From Cervus elaphus (lineage: Eukaryota > Chordata > Mammalia > Artiodactyla > Cervidae): a stretch of DNA of 64,000 nucleotides. The notes below the pieces were generated by a model. It was not told the DNA's origin and did not search any database. It saw only the letters and a program-made list of their open reading frames with translations. The translations under genes and the position numbers were made by a program. Location: the NCBI RefSeq assembly GCF_910594005.1, contig NC_057819.1, positions 127,693,669-127,757,668 on the forward strand. The letters run 5' to 3'. Each line of letters opens with the position of its first letter. The first letter of the stretch is position 1. Shown here in pieces: positions 26,690 through 43,600 of this stretch.

Positions 26690-28120
26690 GCGTCCGGGGA
26701 TTAGGAGGCACAAAGGGCCGGCAGGGAGAGGGCCCAGATGGCAGGGGTAGGGGCTAAGCCGCCGACGTAACGCGCTCCGGCCCCCGCGGGCGCGCGTCGC
26801 CGGCCTCTCCGGCCAGGCGCCCTACACGTGGGGCCCAGGCCCCGGGGGCTCTGTCTCCGCCCGCAGTGACCCTCGCACCCAGCCGGGCCGAGCACCTGTT
26901 CCGCGGCTCTACCAAGCCAACACGATTGTGCAAGCCCGAAACTTAAATTCTGTGATCGCGGGGGGATCCGGCACGGAAAAGTTCCCAGCCGCACTTTCTA
27001 CAGGTGTCTGTCTCCCAGACAAGCGGAGCGACGGGATCCCGGGAGAGGCGAGCGGACTCGCGCGCAGCCCTCTCCGCCCGGGGAAGCCAGGGGTCCCGGC
27101 CCTCCCTTGCCTCCCCGCTCCGGCTGGCGGGCGCCCCGAGGGGGCGGCCTCGGCCAGGTGGGCCCCGGCCCGCACCTCACCTGGAACCCCAGGCCGGCCC
27201 CCGCCCGAGGCCTCCGAGTCCTCCTTCGGCACCAGCCGCCGGCTCCGCTCGCTCCGCCGCGGGCCCGCGGGCTGCTGGGCGGCAGTCTCCTTCCTGCTCA
27301 CCTCCGGCGCGGCGAGCAGGGGGCGGGGCCGCCGCTATTTACATAAAGGGCGAGCCGGCCGGGAGCGCCAGGCCCCAGCGGCCCCGCCCCCCGGGCCTGG
27401 CCCCGCCCCCGGCCGTCGAGGCGGAGGCGCCGCGCCGGCGCCCTCGGGTGGGCGGGGCTGCGCTCGGGCCAATCCGCGGCTCCGTCCCGCTCGGGGGCGG
27501 GGCCCCGGCCCGTGTGAATATGCATGAGGCACTGCCGGCCCGCCCCCAGCCTCACCTGCGCGCACCTTGGACCGCAGGATTGCCGCGCCGCGCCCAGTGT
27601 CCCGCCGCCTTCTGGAGGAGGAAATAGTTCCCGGAACTCGCGCCTGCCCCGGGCCACCTCCCAGGCCCGGCAGCAGAGGGGAGCGGTCCCTCCCACGACC
27701 CGGCCCCGGGCTGCCCCGGAGGGAGGGGCAAAGCCCTGCCTGCTCTTCCTGAAAGCGCCCAACCCCAGCAGGGAGGAGGACCGGCGGACACAGGGCCAAG
27801 TTTCGGGACCGAGAGCTAGGTGCTTTGGGAACAGGGGCGTCGCCGAAGCACCTCCTCTCCGGGCGGGCCCCAAGCCTGAGCCCTCCTCCAAGTTGCCGAC
27901 AGCGGCAGCAGCAGCAGCAGCAACCGGAGTTTTTAGCACAACGAGGGAGGGGAATTGGAACGACGAGAGGGGAGAGGAACAGGGGGCGGGAACGGGGGCG
28001 GAGGCCAGGCCCGAGGCCTGGGCGTGGATGGCACGCTCCACCGCACAGTTTGAAACGACTAGCGTTCGAGCCACGCCGACGTGGCGCCTCTCCGCCACCC
28101 CTCTACCCGGAGCCGGCTGC
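26690..28120. promoter_or_regulatory. LLGL2: CpG island at the LLGL2 5' end
   Basis: The stretch is extremely GC- and CpG-rich, with many GGGGCGGGG (SP1-type) boxes on both strands. It sits upstream of minus-strand LLGL2 and ~0.3 kb beyond the 3' end of TSEN54, where the LLGL2 first exon is expected. Minus-strand donors of the right type occur at CCAG|GTGAGG (27181) and GGAG|GTGAGC (27302). Bounds are estimated by eye. Confidence 0.75.
27181..27350 (-). promoter_or_regulatory. LLGL2: Candidate LLGL2 core promoter and non-coding exon 1
   Basis: On the minus strand CCCTTTATGTAAATAG (about 27338-27353) combines a TATA-like core with an octamer-like ATGTAAAT. A start ~30 bp further (near 27312) and the donor TTCCAG|GTGAGG at 27181 would give a ~130-nt untranslated exon. 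Alternative donors at 27302 and near 27556 are equally good by sequence, so the exact exon is not settled. Confidence 0.4.
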
Positions 28121-28369
28121 GTTCTGGGAAGAAACGGTGGAGTGCCAACCTCCCACCTCGGACTACCCTTCTGAAAGCCAAACTAGAGGTTAGTGACTTC
28201 CCGGAAAAAGGCTTGGGGTCGCACTTCTGCCCTCCAGTGGGCTGCTTCTAGCTCTTGCACCAGAGAAAGCAGCGCTGTGGGTGGGGAGGGCCTGGGGGCC
28301 AATTCCACGGACGAAGGATGGTGGGGTAGGGAGGACTCGTCCAGTAAATCCAGCCACAGCAGTAAAAGG

Positions 28370-28720
28370 ATATATATATATATTTTTTTAATGGCTTTGG
28401 CTTTATCGCATGAAGCAGGCACCCTCTCATTTAAAGGCACAGAGTCTTCTCTTCTGCCCCACCTCGCTGGCCTCTTGGAATCTAGTCCTGAATTCCAAGG
28501 GGATTACTGCAAGGCAGCAGTCTCAGACCTGGGGCTTGGAAGCGCTGCAGTGGCCAGGTAGCGGGGCAAGGCTTTGCTCTCCTGTGAGCATCAGACACCC
28601 AAGGCCAAGGCCCAGACTAGCCTCTGAAGCTACAGGTCAGAGTCTGGGTGTAGGAGGCAACTGCGATGGTCCCTGAGAGTGGACAGTCCAGGTCCCCCAG
28701 GGCAGACCCCAGCTGGGTGG
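28370..28720 (-). other. TSEN54: TSEN54 3' untranslated region
   Basis: This is sequence after the TGA at 28721-28723. On the minus strand an ATTAAA hexamer at 28387-28392 is followed by an AT stretch, the best poly(A)-signal candidate I can see. No AATAAA is present, so the end is tentative. Confidence 0.4.
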
Positions 28721-34761
<6,041 letters not shown>

Positions 34762-35712
34762 CGGGTGGGGCTGGCCTACGCTGCGCGCGCACCGCCTTGC
34801 CCCGCCCACCGCCGGTAGTCCGCGCGGCCCTAGCGCGCGCGGGTCCCACAGCCGCTCCCCGGGGCTCCGGTCCACCCACCTGCTTCCCACCTTCCTGGGT
34901 GTCCTGGGTCCTAGCGCCCGCCGACAAATCTGAGTCGCGATTACTAGGGGGCGGAGAGCTTGCTAGTTTCTGGATTTGTAGGAGCTCCCCCTCTCCTATC
35001 CCCCGCCCGCCTCTGGAGCTCCTCTCTAGTAGTTCTCGAGGAGGCTGACGTTTGAAAGCGTCGTATGAAGAGTTATAAGCGTGACCCTCCCCTCCGCAAC
35101 CCCGGACTGTTTAGTCCGCATCACCCAGGCTGGACCGGGAGGAAGAGGGGCGGGGGTTAGAGAAGGGAGAACGCTGGATTCCCCAATTCAGCTTCGCACA
35201 CTGAGGGCCACCACGGGCCGCCAGGTGTAGGCTAGGGGGGCCCGCAGTTCTTTCAGGTCCTTCCGCTGGGTCCCTGCCTGGGGGCTCGGAAGCCGGGCTT
35301 CCAGGACTTGGGGGGGCGGCGGAAGGCGCTGTCCGACCCACGGCGGTGCTGAAGCGCCACCCCAGCCGGTCGTTAGCGCCTCCCGGAGCCTGGGGTCTCC
35401 GCCGCCGCCGCCTCGGGCCGTCCCCACACGGCCCGCTAGGTGGCATCATCGCCCCGACCAGGGGCCGTCGGCCTGTGACTTCGGGTCGCTGGCGGCGGTC
35501 GCTGCGAGAGTCCCGGGAAGGACGAGGGGCGAGGAAGAAGAAAGTGGGGGGGCTCCCCAAGTGGGATTCCTGGGTCTCGGTTCCCGGCTCCCGTCACTTC
35601 GCGTCCTCTCTCGCACCCCGTCACACACAGGGTGTCTCTCCCGTCCGTCTGAACTCCAGAGCCTCAGGTCGCGCCAGGGCTCCAGTCAGGATGCCGAGGA
35701 TCGCTCTCTAGT

Positions 35713-35752
35713 CCCCGCCCCCTCCCCGCCCCCCTCCCCGCCCCCACCGCTT
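35713..35752. promoter_or_regulatory. Cluster of SP1/KLF-type GC boxes
   Basis: Four closely spaced CCCCGCCCC-type boxes lie midway between the two divergent genes. Function is inferred from the motif. Confidence 0.45.
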
Positions 35753-35859
35753 CACCTGGGCGCATGCGCGGACGCTCGGGCCCGAGGAGGTGGGGCGGGG
35801 CCTCGCGTGGATCGGGGCGGGGCCGCAAGCTCTGACTGACAGCCTGGCTGCGCGGCCGG

Positions 35860-36045
35860 GACGGTCCCTCCGCTCCCGATCCGGCGGGAGGGAGGGGGGA
35901 GGGGCGGGATTTCCTGCGGGAGGCGCCGAGCCGGCCTTGGAAAAGGAGGAGAAAAGGGGTGAAGGGGGGGACAGTGGGAGCCACCGTCCAGGGGGCCAAG
36001 GACCGAGCAGGACCGGCCGGACCCCCGGCGGGGCGGCTGGGAAAG
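35860..36045 (+). other. CASKIN2: Candidate CASKIN2 non-coding exon 1
   Basis: The sequence ends in GGCTGGGAAAG|GTGAGACT, a strong donor at 36046, inside the CpG island and on the correct strand. The upstream start of the exon and any second untranslated exon before 37634 cannot be fixed from sequence alone. Confidence 0.45.
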
Positions 36046-37633
36046 GTGAGACTGTGGGGCCTGATCTGGGGGTCAGCACCCCTGAGCGCGGGCACAAAGT
36101 AACTTTTCTTGCGGGATCCGCGGGCGCCTTCATCCGTCGGGTCTTTCCGTCCTCCTCGCGCCAGTACACCGTCTCCCCGCATCAATCCCTCCGGGCGCTT
36201 GGCCCTCCCGGTCTTTCTCTCCGCTTTGTTCCCCGGTCGGCCTGGGCTGGGCTGGGTTGGGGGGTTGCGCGGCGCTGGACTGGCATTCCGGGGGGCGGGG
36301 GAGCCAGCCCGACCCCATGCACTGCCAGGGGCGCCCTCCCCCTATGTCGGGCCGCGGGCTTGGAGCTGGAGTGCCATCTGGTTTGGGCTTGGGACTTCTG
36401 GGGAGTAAGAGGACCCCAGCTAGGGCCCCAGGCCTGCCGCGGGTCTCATGCCACGGGACTCGGGCAACAAATTCTCGGCCACTGAGAAACTGACGTAAGC
36501 TTTTCTAAAGTGAAGTCGGGGCTTTGGGACTCAGATTCAGGCTTGGGAGGGCGGACAGCCCCATTTAGCAGAAGTACCCCAGCTCTCATCTCTATTCTCT
36601 GCCCGGCTGCTTCTCCATCCCGCACTAGGGGTGAGGATGGGTCAGCAACAGGTGCTGTAAAGCCTCACTGTCCTGCAGGCAGACCCTCCGCCAGAGATGG
36701 GGGGCCATAGCTCCCCACTCCACCTTCTGAACTCATAAAGAGCCCTTGGGCTAGGGCTTCCGGCGATAAGGGCAGAGCCGAGCTGGGGAGGGGTGACCCC
36801 TGCCAGGCTGCCTGTGCCTGACCCTCCCAGGCCCCACCTTCTGGCCCACCGCTTGTCTGTGGGTGTCAGAGCCTCAGGCTGTGGAGAACAGGCTGCTGGC
36901 CCGACCTGCCCCCGTGTGTCGTGCTGCCAGGGCCCCTCCTGCCCCGGGTTGAGGTGCTGCCAGGTGCCCTGGGGCCTCGGTGACTCAGCCTCCCCCTCCC
37001 AGAACACCCCCTCCCCCCTCCCAACACTCCTCTCATGCATGGCGGCTCCTTCCCGCTTACAGTGGCTCAGCCCCTCCCTGGACTCAGAAGGGCAGCCAGG
37101 GTAACTTGGGGGCTCCCTGGAAGCCCTGTCCTGTTCTTTCTCTGAGCCCTGCTTCTGGGACCCTTACAGACTCCGACTCAGCCTTCAGCAGACCCTCAGT
37201 GGATCACACCTTTTCCAGACCCCCGAGACCTGGCCGCCCCTGCTGCCCAAAGCGCGAGGGAATGCTGGCTTCTCTCTGGGTGGGCACCGGTGCTCCTGAG
37301 CCACGTCGGGAGGATTGGCGCCCCCAGTCCCGGCCCATCCCTGGGCTGTCGGAAGCTGCAAGCTGATATCTGTCCAGATTTCCACACAGCCTCCACCCCT
37401 TCAGAGATCAGCTTTCCTGCTTGTGGCGGCAGCTCATGAAACACCTTGAAGGAGTACCCGCCAACGCCTGCCAAGAAGCCCACTGCCTGGGACGCTAGAC
37501 ACACTCCCCCCCCACCGGACACCTGGCCCTCCAAAGGGCCAAGGGATGGCACCCTGACACCTCAGCTTAGACCAGTTTCCCTGCCTCTGCCCTGGACCCC
37601 TGAGCCCAGAGTCCAGCCCAGGGACCGGGAAGG
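36046..37633 (+). other. CASKIN2: CASKIN2 5' intron / 5' UTR region
   Basis: GC-rich sequence without repeats that I can name. An acceptor for the exon carrying the ATG must lie here. Candidates are CTTACAG at 37163-37169 and the CAG sites at about 37608 and 37620. None can be preferred on sequence alone. Confidence 0.5.
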
Positions 37634-40600
37634 ATGGGTCGAGAACAGGACCTGATCCTCGCTGTCAAAAATGGAGATGTGACTGGTGTGCAGAAACTGG
37701 TGGCTAAGGTCAAGGCCACGAAGACAAGTGAGTACTTGGTGGGGTGACTGTCTACCTGAGACCCTCCTCTGAGTGCTAGGCTGTAGAGAGAGGCCCGGGG
37801 GGAGTGGTCACTCTGATCTGGGGACTTAGGGTAGGAGTGCCTCAGTGTGGGAACGTCAGAGAGGAAGTTGGGTCCCCCTTGCTGTGTATGCTTAGGCAAA
37901 TCTCTTAACCTCTCTGGGCCTCAGTTTCCTCACCTGTAGAGTGAAAGGAGTAAAGTAAATTCATTCTAATTTTGGGGGAGTGTCTACTGTGTGCCAGGCT
38001 CTGTTCTATGCTCTGAGCTCCAGCAGTGAACAAAACTGACCCAAGTTCCTGCCCTTGTGGAGTTGCCTTCAGCAGGTGGTTTTTCCAGTGTGTTCTTTGG
38101 AGCCATGGGGTTTCTGGCAGTGGGTTGGGAAAGACTGAATAGGTAGCGCTCCACCTCTGACCCCTCTAGTCCAACCAGAGCATCTCTGTGTTTTTATCAA
38201 TTTGATGACAACATTTGTAAGATAGCTTTTTTATTATTTAATCACAGCAGTGGGACACATTTATTGTGGGCTCCTCTGAGTGTAAGATAGCTTTTTTAAA
38301 AGGGAATTCTGCTTAAAACAGGGGTTTCCCTGCTAGCTCAGCTGGTAAAGAATCTGCCTGCAATGCGGGAGACATGGTTCGATCCCTGGTTTGGGAAGAT
38401 CCCCTGGAGAAGGGAAAGGCTCCCCACTCCAGTATTCTGGCCTGGAGAATTCCATGGACCGTATAGTCCATAGGGTTGCAAAGAGTCCGATAGGACTGAG
38501 CAACTTTCACTTTCTGCTTAAAACAAAGTTCACATTATCTAACCGGTTACTGAAGCTTACTGGAGGGTGTGTGTCCAAAGTTAATTTCCTGAGAGAGAGA
38601 GGCCTCTCCACAGCCTAGGGTCTCTAGTCGATAGGGCTGTGGGGGCTCCGTGCATAGGTGGCCGCACCTGACTTCCAGCTCCTGAGTACCTCTGCAATGA
38701 GACCCCCCAAGAAGAATAGACCTCTGGGCTTCAGGGCAAGCTCCCTGGACTGTCCCAGGAGGACACTGGACTTGTCCTCTGAGTTCCTTGACCAGCAGGG
38801 ACAGGAGGGGAGGAAGGATCCTTCTCAAGTGCTGGGGCTCTAGCCCCCAAACGCAGCTTGGCCTTTGCACAGGAAGGAGTCCCCCGGGCTACCCGAAGAT
38901 GTCTAATTATCCCCACCCACACCTGGGAGTGTGGGTGCCTGAAGGAAGGATTTTAAGGGCCTGGGAGTTGTGCACGTGTGTGAGTGCCCCCTGCACTTCC
39001 ACACCAGGGCAGGACACCCAGGTTGTTGGGAGATGGAGTTGGAGAGGGTGCTCTCTGTGCCCTGGGGAAGTGGATGCAGGGTGAGCCTGGTAAGGGGAAG
39101 GTGCCAAGGAGGGCCCTGGAGGCCCAAGAGTGGGAGCCTTCCCCCTCCTCCCCGCACCTCAGTGTTGTTTTTGGCAATCTGCCCAGTGGGGCCTTGGCCT
39201 CATAGCCCTGCGGCCTCAAAGTGAGGCCCTCAGGGAGCCAAGTGGCTGGAGGCTGGTGGCAGGAACTTTGCAGCTGGGGTCCTAGGCTCTGGGAAGGTCC
39301 CCGGTGCTCAGGGGGGAATGTCTGTGGGGGAAGATGACCATCCCCCCACCCCCAAGGCATTTGCATAGGTGTAGAGTCATAGGGTCCTGGGACTCCTTGT
39401 CTCCCCTCCCAGTCCTCTGAGAGGCTGGGAAAGCTGGTGACAAAAAGGAGATCCCAAAGTGACCTTTGCAGACCCTAGAGCTTTTCCCTGGTGGCTCAGT
39501 TAGTACAGCATCTGCCTGTAAGGCAGGAGACCTGGGTTTGATGGCTGGGTCCAGAAGATCCCCTGGAGAAGCAAATGGCAACCCACTCCAGTATTCTTGC
39601 CTGGAGAATCCCACAGAGGAGCCTGGCGACTACTGTCCATAGGGCCACGTTGTAGTTGCCTCTATTCCCTGTGAGACGGGCACTTCTGTATCCACTTTAC
39701 AGATAAGGAAACTGACACTCAGAGAGGGTTAGTGATTTGCCCAAGGTCACACAGCCGTGGTGTGGCAGATCACCCCACAAGCCCAAGCCCTCCTCCCTGT
39801 GCTACCGCACTCGACTGCCCGTCAGAATCACCCAGGGATTGTTCTGAAAGTGACGACTCCCTGGTCTCCCTCAGAATTACAGAATCATCACAGAGAGCCG
39901 AGGACTTTGCAGAATCAGAACATTCTTCGGGTGATTCTGAAGCAGTTCTCAGGAGGGAGGGGCTGCAGACTCCTGCTCCATACCCAATAGGTTGAAGGGA
40001 ACTGCCGGAAGGGAGGCATCAAAGGCTCCCTCTTTCCCCTCTGGGCAGTGGCTTGAGCTTCCTGGCTGTCCAAAGAGGGGTGCGCCCTGAGCCTCTTCCA
40101 TTGGGTACCAGGTCACTGGGGGGCCGGCCCTCCCCGCCTGTCTGGGTCCTCAGGGCGCAGGTGCCTGGGAGGAGAGGGCAACTGATGCCCGGGCCTAGCC
40201 TCTGCCCTTCCTCCCTCCTCCCTGCTCTGAGCTGTCCCCTTCTCCAACCAGAGGAAATGGAGCGGGCCGGGGGTGGCCCGCTGAGCTCACATCCTCCACC
40301 CGAGCCTAAATCAGGAGCGCGACCCTTCCACCCCCAGAGCCGGGGCCTGGGAAGAAGGTGGTGGCGCAGGGGAAGTGCCTGGAGCCACTGCCAGGAACCT
40401 AGGACCCTCCGCCCTCCCCGCCAAGGTCCCCAGCCCAGTCACTCGGAGGCTCTCCCCCACCGCCTTTCCGGCCATTGTTCTGGAAAAAAAAAACCACATA
40501 GAGCCACCCAGGCTGGCCCTGCCCTTGTTCCTGTCACGTTATCCTGCCACTCCCCGGAGGGGCTGCCTCTCGGCCACCCCAGACCGTCCAGGCGGGCGGC

Positions 40601-43600
40601 AGGTGGAGAGACTTCCCTGTATTGACCTCCTTGTCCTCACCGAGGCTCAGAGAGGTCCCAGGGCTGGCCAAGGTCACACAGCTGAGCAGAGAGAGAAGGA
40701 TCTGAACCACGTGCTTTCTGCTCCTCGGGCCTCTGTTCTGTCCACTGCGCTGAGCGGTTCTGTGTGACGAGGACTTTCCAAGGGGGCTGCAAGATGGCTG
40801 GGAGCGGCCTCCACTCCCTCGCGGCTTCATCACTCCTCAGCTCTTACCTTTTCGGTGCAGCGTCGTTCGGCTCGGCCCTAAACGTAGCTGTCTCCCCCAC
40901 TTGTCCTGTGTGCCTCCTGCTGCAGGCTTGGTCCCTCCCTATTGGAATGAGGCCCTGTCTTGCTGGGGTATTCAGGGGCCCACTGGGGCCTGGGGGGCAG
41001 GCCTGGACCAGCACGCTTGGCACCGTGCCCAGCTGGGTTGAGCCGGGCCTCCTCCTCCTCCTTCCCGGCAGGGGGGGGTTCCAGCGGGAGGCAGGGGCCG
41101 CCTGTGACAGCACTCTCCTCTTCCCGAGGACCGCCGCCCCCCGCCTCCCGCGCCCTGGCTCACACGTGGAGCACACCTGCACGAACCCTGTCCCCGAGAG
41201 GGGACTGATCCAGTGTCCTAGCCCTGCCCCTTGGTCCTCTTGCCAGCCCCTGCCCTGGGGCAGGGAGCTGTCTGCTAGGAGCCTGTGGGTTCAGAGTCTG
41301 CAGTTCCTCCCCTGACAGGGGCAGGGGGGGAGGACTGTACCAGCTTTCACTGGAGACACCGCATCTCAGGAATATGGGCTAACGTGTAAGGAGCGCTAAA
41401 TGCTGATAGCTCCCGTCTTTCACGAGGGTCAGGCGTTGTACTCACAGCCCTCATGAGTGGCTTCTGTGATCAGCCCGTTTTACAGATGAGGACCCTGAAC
41501 CTGAGAGGTTAAGTGACTTTCCGCAGATCACACAGTGAGTGCCTGGCAGAGCCGGCCGGGACATGGTGTAGGTCTGCGTGACCGCTGCCTTCCCCTCTAG
41601 CTCCACTCAGGGATGCCCCCCGGGCCAGGCATGTGGCCCTTGGGTCCAGCCCTGGCATCCGCCCTCTCACTTCAAGCTTCTGGTCCCTCTCTCTTCTCTC
41701 TCAGCCCCCTCGGCCCATGGAACAATGAGACTTGCTCCTCAGCCCATTCAGGCAGGAATGCTAACCATGCGCTCGTGGGCCTGTCCTTTGAGGGCACAGC
41801 AGGCCGGGGGGCCCCCCCATCTCCGCCCCCTTCGACTATAAACAAGTGGGGCTGGGGACCCGGGGAAGCCAGGCCACTGCTGCGGCAGCTCCTTGCAATC
41901 AGCGCCCTCCAGCTGATGGGCTGGGGTGGGGGGCCAACAGGGACCAGACAGCTTGGCAGACCATGGGACAGGTGCTTTTCTGCACTCCAAGAGGTCAGTG
42001 GGAGCCGAGTGGTGGGCAGGAGGGACCCTGGGTCAGGGGTGGGTGCGGGCACCCTGACACCTCCGCTCTGACCCCCAGAGCTCCTGGGCTCCACGAAGAG
42101 GCTCAATGTCAACTACCAGGATGCTGATGGGTGAGTGAGAACCCCCCGCCCCAATCCCTCTTGAAACCTGTGTGGTGGGGGAGGGCCGGGGAAGGATCGG
42201 GGGCCTGGAGTCCCTTTCCCTCTCAAACCCGGCCCTGGAAGCGTGTTCACTGAGTGTTCTGGCCTCTGTCTGCCCGCGCGCCTGCCCGTGGGGCTGCCTC
42301 TGAGTGCGGGGAGGGGGCCTCTGAGAGGCCTCCTTGGGTCCCATTCCTGCTGGGCCCCCTTTTCTCCCTGGAGGGTAGGAGCCCTGGGGCTCCTGCTCCC
42401 ACGGCCCCCTCCCCTGGGCCCGCTGGGGGGGAGGCCAGACAAACAGGCCTCTCAGCCCAGACACTGAGCCCTTTCATGCCGCAGCCCAGCAGCTCTGCGC
42501 TCCCACGGCACGGCTGGCAGGGTGTGTGTGTGTCGGGGGCGGGGGGGGGCGCCTGGGGGGGACAGCCACAGTGGGCAAGTAACTCAGCCACGCCAGCCCC
42601 CAGGATGAGTCTGCCCTGGAAGACCAGGATTTCGGGGGTGGGGACTGCTCCCTGACACCTCTGACCCGTGTCCCACCACGCCAGCTTTTCAGCTCTCCAC
42701 CATGCCGCCCTGGGGGGCAGCCTGGAGCTCATCGCCCTGCTGCTGGAGGCTCAGGCCACCGTGGATATCAAGGACAGCAATGGTGAGAGCCCAGGGTACC
42801 CCCCCACCCCAGACCCTGGGGTCAATGTGCTCCTGCCACAACACAGCAGGGCCAAGGGATGTGGGCACGGCTTCTGGGAGCTTGCAGATGCTGGACCTCG
42901 TCAGTCTTCACAGCCTCCTGGGGTCGTGGGTGATACTGACATCCCATTATCCAGCTGGGGAAGTTGAGGTTACAAGGCCACCAGATCCTCTGTGCTGGGC
43001 ACGGTGGGCTTCTGGCTTCAGCCGGGCCTCTCCCTGACCACACCCAGCTTCCTCTGGGTCTGTCTCCCCTCCAGCCTGGGCTCAGTTCCCTCCCCCGATC
43101 CCAGGCCATCCCAGGACCTCCCTCAGAAACCTGTCCCCTCCTGCAGGCATGCGCCCACTGCACTACGCGGCCTGGCAGGGCCGCCTGGAGCCCGTGAGGC
43201 TGCTGCTACGCGCCTCTGCAGCCGTGAACGCCGCCTCGCTGGACGGGCAGATCCCACTGCACTTGGCTGCCCAGTACGGACACTATGAAGTGGTACGCGA
43301 GCCTGCCAGCCTACGGGGCGCTGGGGCTGGGGGCAGGGGCTGGCACAGGGGGCCCGGCCAGGCCAGACCCCTCACCCGGCTCCCCCCACCCCAGTCAGAA
43401 ATGCTCCTCCAGCATCAGTCCAACCCGTGCCTGGTCAACAAGGCCAAGAAGACGCCCTTGGACTTGGCCTGTGAGTTTGGACGGCTCAAGGTGAGGCCTG
43501 CTGCCTTTGGGGTGGTGGGTTCTGAGTGTGCGTGGGGTCTCCAGAGGGGAGGTCCTACCCAAGTGCCGGTTGCCGCAGGTGGCCCAGTTGTTGCTGAATA

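Larger units (their letters stand above)
15594..27180 (-). other. LLGL2: LLGL2 5' UTR intron (about 11.6 kb)
   Basis: This is the region between the start-codon exon and the CpG-island promoter. It contains no recognised gene. It holds a possible alternative promoter (15839-15995), an L1 3' end (18843), the 19757-20373 inverted duplication, Bov-tA copies (20717, 22519, 22745, 25581) and a near full-length CHR SINE (25062). The 322-codon plus-strand frame at 17290-18258 has no recognisable similarity and runs through a MIR-like piece, so it is treated as chance. Confidence 0.7.
37728..42078 (+). other. CASKIN2: CASKIN2 first coding intron (4.35 kb)
   Basis: No extra exon is recognised. It holds MIR/L2-like pieces (37880-38070, 39660, 40610, 41375) and two Bov-tA copies (38320 and 39480). 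The rest is GC-rich unique sequence. Confidence 0.75.

Noticed and set aside
26928..28098. Several 120-270-codon frames on both strands
   Set aside because: They lie in a CpG island, where stop codons are rare. The products are low-complexity Pro/Arg/Gly/Ala with no similarity I know.
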